DNA of 64,000 nt from Oscillospiraceae bacterium (lineage in GTDB: Bacteria; Bacillota; Clostridia; Oscillospirales; Oscillospiraceae). The DNA lies in assembly GCA_902775355.1 (NCBI GenBank), contig CACYLY010000008.1, positions 22,703-86,702 of the forward strand, given 5' to 3'. The translations under genes and the position numbers were made by a program. The first letter of the stretch is position 1, and each line of letters begins with the position of its first letter. Below, piece after piece: positions 58,487-64,000 of the stretch. The notes under the pieces were generated by a model. That model had not been told where the DNA came from and searched no databases. It saw only the letters and a program-made list of their open reading frames with translations.

Positions 58487-60409
58487 CTACCGCCCCGCGC
58501 AGGGCGATGAATATCCCATGATTTGGGTTTCTTCCACGTTCCACTGTCCGTTTTCCAGCCGGATGTGCAGCAGTTTCCCGCCCATCGGGAAGCTGCAGTC
58601 CAGGCTGCGGAAAAAGCGGGTCTGCGGCCGGAGCTCATACTCCTCGCCGCCGGGGCTTTGCGGCCGCAGGCCGACGAACCAGCGGCTCAGCAGATAGATG
58701 GGGCTTGCCGCCCAGGCGTGGCACAGGGATTTGCCGTAGGGGTCGCCGTACATCTCGTACTGCTGCTCGAGGGGCTTCGCGCCGTCGTATTCCTCCCAGA
58801 AGGTGACGGCGCCCAGCCGGAGCATCCCGCCCCAGTAGGCTTTGATCTGCGCCAGCACCTCGTCCAGATACCCCAGGCGGCAGAGCGCCTCCAGCTCAAA
58901 GAAGCGGAAATAGGGCGTCGTAATGGCCGGGATCTCGTCGTTGAACAGGACCGTGTCGGCCAGAAGCCGTCCGCGCCTGTCGTCGGCAATGTCAAACAGG
59001 ATGGCGAAGATGTTGGCGTGGCGGGTCACGCGGCGCTTGCCGGAGCGAAAGGAGTCGATATAGGCGCCCTTTTCGCCGTCCCAGAAGAAGGCCTCGATCT
59101 GCTTCAGCAGCGCGCGGCGGGCGTCCTCGTATAAGCCGCGTTCGCTCGCGGGAGCGAAACGCGCCATCACGCGCAGCGCCTCCGCCAGCAGCATCTGCTC
59201 GGCGCAGAGCGGCCCGTCCCGGTCAAAGTCCGCCCAGTCGATAAAGACCCAGTCCTTTTTTCGTCCGACGATGAAGCCGTACTCGTCCCGCTGCGACATG
59301 CAGAGCGCCGTCAGGCTCTTCATCCGCGGCCAGAGCATGCGCACAAGCTCTTCATCCGCGTAGCTCTCGAAATAGGTTTCGATGCTGAGCAGCCAGATCA
59401 GGGAGTAATCCAGGATCGTGTTGACGTGGGTCGTGACCGGCTCGCCGGGGCTGAGGGCCAGGAGCGTGCGTTTTTCCAGCTCCCGGTCGGCGGTCAGATA
59501 GCGGTTGACGAAGAGGCTCTGCCAGGCGTCGCCGCCCCAGATCCACTTGTCGCGCTTGATCCCGTCCAGCAGGAATACGCCCGAGCAGAGGGAGAAGGTA
59601 TGCGCCGCCACCGTGAAAATGCGGTTGAGCTCCCCGTCATCGGACGCAAAGCGCGCGCGGACGGGGATGTCCACATACTGATGGATCGCCCGCACGGCGT
59701 AAGCACCCGGTTCGCAGCCGGGGAGGAAGGCATAGCGCAGCGCCTGCCGCGGGCAGCGGCGGGTCTCGGCGTCCGGGCTGCAGAAGAAGTAGCAGTTTTT
59801 CGTATCCAGCGCCTCGGCGCGGGATTCGCCCAGGTACACCGTGGGCAGCCCCTCCCCCTTGACCTCCAGCGCCGCGGTCAGCTCCGTTTCAAATTCATAG
59901 AGCGTTCCGCCGTTCACGGCCTCCACGGACACGGGAAGATAAAGCTTCTCCGTGTAGGCCCATGCGGATGGGTCGCGCGCGGGATCGGTGAAATAGCGGT
60001 TATACGCGGCGAAGACGGGCTCGCCGTCGAAATCCCCGACCTTCCAGCCCCCGTCGGAGCGGATGCACGCTCCCTGCACATAGATCGAGGGCACGCAGCC
60101 GATGCAGCCGACGTGGACGGCCAGACTGTGCGTCCCCGCCGGGCAGGAGATCTCTTTGCCGATGGGGTATTTTTGCTCATCCAGCAGCACGTAGCCCACC
60201 GCGCCGGTCACGGCACGGACCGTGAAGCTCGTGTCCTCAGTCAGCGTATAGCCGCGGCGGAAAACCACGCGCTGGCGGAAGCCCTCGCTTTTCCAGAAGG
60301 CCGGCCAGCCGAAGCCCCGCTCCACCCGGGAAAAATTCTGTTTCAAGGCGTGGTAGCGCTCGAAATCCCCGGGGTACCACAGCCAATAGCTTGTCTGTTC
60401 CATGCTCAT
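58487..60409 (-). CDS. GH78-like alpha-L-rhamnosidase
   Basis: A 640-residue (alpha/alpha)6-barrel enzyme. An N-terminal beta-sandwich region (about 30-220) is followed by the GH78 signature DGIKRDKWIWGGDAWQS (about 283-299) with the likely general acid in RDK..GGD. YLPV and the FIDWADFDRDGPLCAEQMLL segment are typical. The start ATG 60407-60409 overlaps the stop of the upstream GH2 as ATGA. No signal peptide is present. It cleaves terminal rhamnose from glycans or flavonoid glycosides. Confidence 0.88.
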   Translation of the reverse strand: MSMEQTSYWLWYPGDFERYHALKQNFSRVERGFGWPAFWKSEGFRQRVVFRRGYTLTEDTSFTVRAVTGAVGYVLLDEQKYPIGKEISCPAGTHSLAVHVGCIGCVPSIYVQGACIRSDGGWKVGDFDGEPVFAAYNRYFTDPARDPSAWAYTEKLYLPVSVEAVNGGTLYEFETELTAALEVKGEGLPTVYLGESRAEALDTKNCYFFCSPDAETRRCPRQALRYAFLPGCEPGAYAVRAIHQYVDIPVRARFASDDGELNRIFTVAAHTFSLCSGVFLLDGIKRDKWIWGGDAWQSLFVNRYLTADRELEKRTLLALSPGEPVTTHVNTILDYSLIWLLSIETYFESYADEELVRMLWPRMKSLTALCMSQRDEYGFIVGRKKDWVFIDWADFDRDGPLCAEQMLLAEALRVMARFAPASERGLYEDARRALLKQIEAFFWDGEKGAYIDSFRSGKRRVTRHANIFAILFDIADDRRGRLLADTVLFNDEIPAITTPYFRFFELEALCRLGYLDEVLAQIKAYWGGMLRLGAVTFWEEYDGAKPLEQQYEMYGDPYGKSLCHAWAASPIYLLSRWFVGLRPQSPGGEEYELRPQTRFFRSLDCSFPMGGKLLHIRLENGQWNVEETQIMGYSSPCAGR

Positions 60410-62787
60410 TCCTCAACCGGGATTTCCGCGAACACCAAGCGTTCGCCGTCGTCGGCGCTCAGGCGCAGAATGCCGGGCTTGCCCGCCTGCACGACGGTCT
60501 GCAGCTCGCCGAAGTAGCTGGGCGCCTCGCGCTGGGCGAAGTTCCCCCGGAAGCTGCAGCTTCCGTTCGCCGCGCCCATAACGAGGCCGTTTTGCGCGTC
60601 AAAAAGGACGGTATGCTTTTCCATGGGCTTGATCTCGCCGTTTTCGTCGGTATAGCGCACGCGGAAATAGACCATCTCGCCGGGGCGGGCCTTCTCCGTT
60701 TCACATTCCAGGCGAAGCCGGGTCTGCTCGCCTGCCGTCAGCAGGGCGTCGCGCCCCAGCTCTTTTCCGTTTTCGTCGAAGGCGATGGCCAGCAGCTCGC
60801 CGGGGCGATAGGCGGTCTTGAGGCGGAGGATGCCCTTCTTCGGCTTCCCGGCTCCCACGCGGACGCCGTTGACGTACAGGTGCACCCGCGCGGCGCGGGC
60901 GTAGACCTCGATCTCCGCCGTCTCGCCCTCGCAGCCCGGCCAGCTCCACGAGCGCATCGCGCGGGTGAGCTGCCAGCCGGTCATGGTGGGCTTTTCCTTT
61001 TCATAGACCGGGAACACCGCGAGGCGCGGCCCCTTTTCCAGTTCGAAGGCCACCCGGGTATATTCGACCTCGGCGGTGGGCTTGCCGGTCATGTCGATGC
61101 GGCAGGTGCCGCCGCGGACCCGATCCTCCGGCGCGCCGCTGACATAATCGGCAAATTCCGGGCTGCTGTCGCCGCACTCGCCGATGTAGTCCCAGGCCGC
61201 CCAGACGAAGTCGCCCACGAGCTGCGGCGTGGTTTTGGCGGTCTCCCAGAAATCCCAGGCGTCGCCGATCAGGGTCTCCGAGCCCAGGATCAGGCGCTGG
61301 GGGTATTTTCTCGCGTCCTTTTTATAGCGCCAGTTGCCGTAGTTGTAGCCCGCGATATCCATCGCGGCGAAGACGTCCCGCGTTTTCCAGTCGCAGGGCG
61401 GCAGCGTGGCGCCGAATTTCATGAAGTCCGTGCCGATCTTCGCGGCGATGGTGTTGAAAAACTCCGAGCCGACGGCCTTTTTCTTCGGCTTTTTGGCGGA
61501 GGCGTCCGCGGCGGCCCGGGCGGCGGCCTGGGCGTTAGCCTCGGCCTTCTCGTCGCTGTAGACGCCCATGCCCATGGAGCTGAGGAAGTTGAAGAAGATG
61601 TTGATGCCGCAGGTGACAGGGCGGGTGCCGTCCAGCTCGTGCAGATAGGCCGTAAAGTCCCGCTGGAGCTGAATGCCCTTTTCCTGGGCGCTCTCGGCGA
61701 CCTCGTTGCCGGTGGAGTACATCACGACGCAGGGGTGGTTGTAATCCTTGTCCACCATGTCCTTTAGATCCTGCCGCCACCATTCCAGCACGGAGGAAGC
61801 GTAATCGTAGCGGGTCTTGTGCATATACCAGCAGTCCACGTACTCGTCCATCATCAGCATGCCGAGCTCGTCGCAGGCGTCCAGCAGGTACTTCGAGCAG
61901 GGGTTGTGGGCCGAGCGGACGGCGTTGTAGCCGGCCTCCTGCAGGATGCGCACCCGGCGGCGCTCGACCTCGGGATAGCTGCAGGCGCCCAGCAGACCGT
62001 TGTCGTGGTGGATGCAGGCGCCGCGCAGCACCGTGCGCTTCCCGTTGAGGGCGATGCCCTTCTCCGGGTCCCAGCTTAAGCTGCGGATGCCAAAGCGCTC
62101 CTCCGCCGTGTCGTTTTCAAAGCGGGCGCGGAGCGTGTAGAGCTTCGGATGCTCCGGGCTCCAGAGCTCGGCTCCCGGCAGCGTCAGCTCGAAGGGCGAG
62201 ACTCCTTTTGCGGAGGAAAGTACGGTGTCTCCGTCCAGGACCTCGACCTCGACCTCGCCGGGCGCGGAGGTCCCGATCTCGACGCGCACTTGCGGCGGCT
62301 CGATGCCGAGGGTTGTCACGCGCAGGCCGTTGAGCCGGATGTGCTTCTCCTCCCCTGCCCAAAGCCAGACGGGGCGATAGATCCCGGTGCCGGAATACCA
62401 GCGGGAATTGGGCTGGTCGGCATTGCGGGCGATGACGCGCAGCTCGTTTTCGCCGTCCTTCAGCCAGGGCTTCAGCTCGACGTAGAAGTTCGTGTAGCCG
62501 TAGGGCCGGAAGGCGGCCTTTTCGCCGTTGAGCCAGACCTCGGCCTTGTGATAGACGCCCTCGAATTCCAGCGTGAGCTGCTTGCCCTTCAGCTCCTCCG
62601 GAAGCGTGAACAGCTTGCGGTACTCGTAGTCTCCGCCCTCGAAGTATCCGATATTTCCCTCGCCGAGGCTGGTGGGAACGCGCGCCTCGGTGCGCATGGC
62701 GTCGTGCGGCAGCGTGACGGGAATGGCCTCTCCCTCCCGGCTCATCAGGCGGCAGGTCCATCCGGTGTTGAAATCGATCCGTTTCAT
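60406..62787 (-). CDS. Family 2 glycoside hydrolase (paralogue)
   Basis: A 793-residue GH2, clearly a duplicate of the gene at 56065: same length, KAEVWLNGEKAAFRPYGYTNF, RSAHNPCSKYLLDACDELGM, STGNEVAE acid/base and LILGSETL nucleophile are all shared. I chose ATG 62785-62787 with AGGAGGCGCC upstream (MKRIDFNTGWTC); the longer open frame is upstream intergenic DNA. It is the first gene of the GH2-GH78-GH2 operon. The divergent region to the next gene carries a candidate LytTR site. Confidence 0.94.
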   Translation of the reverse strand: MKRIDFNTGWTCRLMSREGEAIPVTLPHDAMRTEARVPTSLGEGNIGYFEGGDYEYRKLFTLPEELKGKQLTLEFEGVYHKAEVWLNGEKAAFRPYGYTNFYVELKPWLKDGENELRVIARNADQPNSRWYSGTGIYRPVWLWAGEEKHIRLNGLRVTTLGIEPPQVRVEIGTSAPGEVEVEVLDGDTVLSSAKGVSPFELTLPGAELWSPEHPKLYTLRARFENDTAEERFGIRSLSWDPEKGIALNGKRTVLRGACIHHDNGLLGACSYPEVERRRVRILQEAGYNAVRSAHNPCSKYLLDACDELGMLMMDEYVDCWYMHKTRYDYASSVLEWWRQDLKDMVDKDYNHPCVVMYSTGNEVAESAQEKGIQLQRDFTAYLHELDGTRPVTCGINIFFNFLSSMGMGVYSDEKAEANAQAAARAAADASAKKPKKKAVGSEFFNTIAAKIGTDFMKFGATLPPCDWKTRDVFAAMDIAGYNYGNWRYKKDARKYPQRLILGSETLIGDAWDFWETAKTTPQLVGDFVWAAWDYIGECGDSSPEFADYVSGAPEDRVRGGTCRIDMTGKPTAEVEYTRVAFELEKGPRLAVFPVYEKEKPTMTGWQLTRAMRSWSWPGCEGETAEIEVYARAARVHLYVNGVRVGAGKPKKGILRLKTAYRPGELLAIAFDENGKELGRDALLTAGEQTRLRLECETEKARPGEMVYFRVRYTDENGEIKPMEKHTVLFDAQNGLVMGAANGSCSFRGNFAQREAPSYFGELQTVVQAGKPGILRLSADDGERLVFAEIPVEE

Positions 62788-62866
62788 AGGCGCCTCCTGT
62801 CGTTTGTCGAGCGATAGATTCTCCCACATAAACTTACCACAGCTCAACGAAGAAAAAAACCTCCCT

Positions 62867-62897
62867 GCCGTAAAATGCCCGAAATCGGGCGCAAACA
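62867..62897. promoter_or_regulatory. Direct repeat site in the GH2/GH78 divergent region
   Basis: GCCGTAAAAT (62867-62876) and GGCGCAAACA (62888-62897), start-to-start 21 bp. The second matches 9 of 10 bases of the GH3 site at 53037 and the first matches 7 of 10 bases of the repeat at 53058. A TTGTCG (62899) and TATAGT (62925-62930) lie next to it on the plus strand. The 171-bp gap between genes holds nothing else clear. Confidence 0.5.
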
Positions 62898-62958
62898 GTT
62901 GTCGACGCGGTCGACTTTTTCGGTTATAGTTAACATGTAAAAATATAAGGAGAAGATC

Positions 62959-64000
62959 ATGGCACTGATTTCCATTATTGAAGACTTTCATCCCCGGATC
63001 GACGCAGGCCTGCTTGCACGCGCCGAAGCGCTCCGTCCGGCGCTGCGGCACGAGGATCGCGCGCCGCTCCCCTTCGACGGTGCGCCGCTCGGAAAAGGCG
63101 CCGAGCTGCTGCTCGACTTCGGCGAGCATCTGGTCGGCCGCGTGACGCTGACGCTGGGCACGGCCGGCAGTCACCCGGACGCGCCCGCAACCGTAAAGCT
63201 CTTTTTTGCCGAGACGCTCCGCGAGCTGGACGAGGATCCGGCCGCCTTCGACGGCTGGCTGTCCCGGAGCTGGATCCAGGAGGAGATCGTCCACATCGAC
63301 GAACTGCCGGGGATCCTGACGCTTCCGCGGCGCTACGCCTTCCGCTATCTGCGCATCACGGTGCTGGATACCTCGCCGAAATACAGGCTGATCGTCGAGA
63401 AAGCCGTATGCCGGACGGAAACCTCCGCCGACCGGACGCGAGTGAAACCGCTGTGCAGCGGCGACGAAAAGCTCGACCGCATCCACGCCGTCAGCCTGAA
63501 AACCCTGGCCGACTGCATGCAGGAGGTCTTCGAGGACGGGCCGAAGCGCGACCGGCGGCTGTGGCTGGGCGACCTGCGCCTGCAGGCGCTGACCAACGCC
63601 GTGTCCTTCCGGAATTTCGATCTGGTCAAGCGCTGCCTGTACCTCTTCGGCGGCAGCCGCTTTCCGGACGGTCGGGTCAGCGCCAACGTCTTTGCCGGGG
63701 CGAGGCCGGAGGGGGACGACACCTTCCTTTTCGACTATGCGCTGCTGTTCCCGGCCGCGCTGGAGGAGTATCTGGAAGAAACCAACGACGCCGAGGCGCT
63801 GGACGACCTGTATCCGATCGCCATGGAGCAGATCGACTACGGCCTCCGGCAGCAGGAGGACGGCCTGGTAAACGCCGCGGCGGTGAAGGACTGCTTCATC
63901 GACTGGAGCGACACGCTGGACCGCACGGCCTGCGCCGGGGCGGTGCTGCTCTACGCCCTGCGCTACGCGCAGCGCCTGGCCGAGCGGAAGGGTGACGCCG
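62959..64000 (+). CDS. GH78-like rhamnosidase, N-terminal part (cut by edge)
   Basis: The first 347 codons of a GH78-type enzyme. The beta-sandwich region comes first, then the signature EDGPKRDRRLWLGDLRLQ (about residues 191-208) at the start of the catalytic barrel. The ATG at 62959-62961 has AAGGAGAAG upstream. It is divergent from the GH2 operon and probably under the same regulator. Confidence 0.88.
   Translation, partial: MALISIIEDFHPRIDAGLLARAEALRPALRHEDRAPLPFDGAPLGKGAELLLDFGEHLVGRVTLTLGTAGSHPDAPATVKLFFAETLRELDEDPAAFDGWLSRSWIQEEIVHIDELPGILTLPRRYAFRYLRITVLDTSPKYRLIVEKAVCRTETSADRTRVKPLCSGDEKLDRIHAVSLKTLADCMQEVFEDGPKRDRRLWLGDLRLQALTNAVSFRNFDLVKRCLYLFGGSRFPDGRVSANVFAGARPEGDDTFLFDYALLFPAALEEYLEETNDAEALDDLYPIAMEQIDYGLRQQEDGLVNAAAVKDCFIDWSDTLDRTACAGAVLLYALRYAQRLAERKGDA

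Overview
The window comes from a GC-rich, low-redundancy Firmicute genome. It most resembles a gut Oscillospirales/Ruminococcaceae-type clostridium. The evidence is the lepB-ylqF-rnhB-yraN block on one strand, the clostridial families DUF1540, DUF4342 and PadR-DUF1700-DUF4097, the paired TIGR03960/TIGR03936 radical SAM genes, a dockerin-tailed BspA-type leucine-rich-repeat protein, a GH3 enzyme with reversed domain order as in Ruminococcus/Butyrivibrio, and sigma-A promoters with 17-bp spacers. The genus is inferred from gene content only. No tRNA, rRNA, CRISPR array, prophage or transposase gene was seen.

Layout. 0-6 kb (mostly minus): trigger factor (cut by the left edge), a metallophosphoesterase, DUF1540, a large membrane protein, then yraN, rnhB, ylqF and lepB as an overlapping operon. 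6-12 kb (plus): a GT2 glycosyltransferase, a PadR-controlled DUF1700/DUF4097 envelope operon with a visible operator, a membrane-tethered carboxylesterase and DUF4342. 12-20 kb: a gene-free repeat field, then GT2, an O-antigen-ligase-like protein, an rplS whose 5' end is damaged, GT4, and the two radical SAM genes. 20-28 kb: one 2360-residue secreted LRR/dockerin protein followed by a dense palindromic repeat field. 28-34 kb (minus): exonuclease, pyruvate kinase, and a VTC-DUF4956-CotH cluster. 34-44 kb (minus): GH43, and a sugar-catabolic operon (FGGY kinase, DUF4867, FucI/AraA-type isomerase, split transketolase, SGNH-type lipoprotein). 44-50 kb: phosphoglucomutase, two membrane-anchored esterases and a small membrane protein. 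50-64 kb: permuted GH3, a LytTR/GHKL two-component system, a Pr6Pr membrane protein, and a GH2-GH78-GH2 operon divergent from another GH78-like gene.

The right half reads as plant or host glycan use: debranching enzymes (GH43, GH78, GH2, GH3, CE1-type esterase) release sugars, and an isomerase, kinase and transketolase pass pentoses into central metabolism. Two intergenic sites near the GH3 and GH2/GH78 genes share 10-bp direct repeats with 21-bp spacing. They may be targets of the adjacent LytTR regulator. The left half builds and modifies cell-surface polysaccharide.

Intergenic DNA is the most unusual feature of the window. It holds hairpin elements with conserved flanks and diverged but still paired stems, trains of back-to-back unrelated perfect hairpins, 7-bp tandem arrays that start within a few bases of stop codons, and inverted-repeat MITE-like units. 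No mobilising gene for any of them is present.
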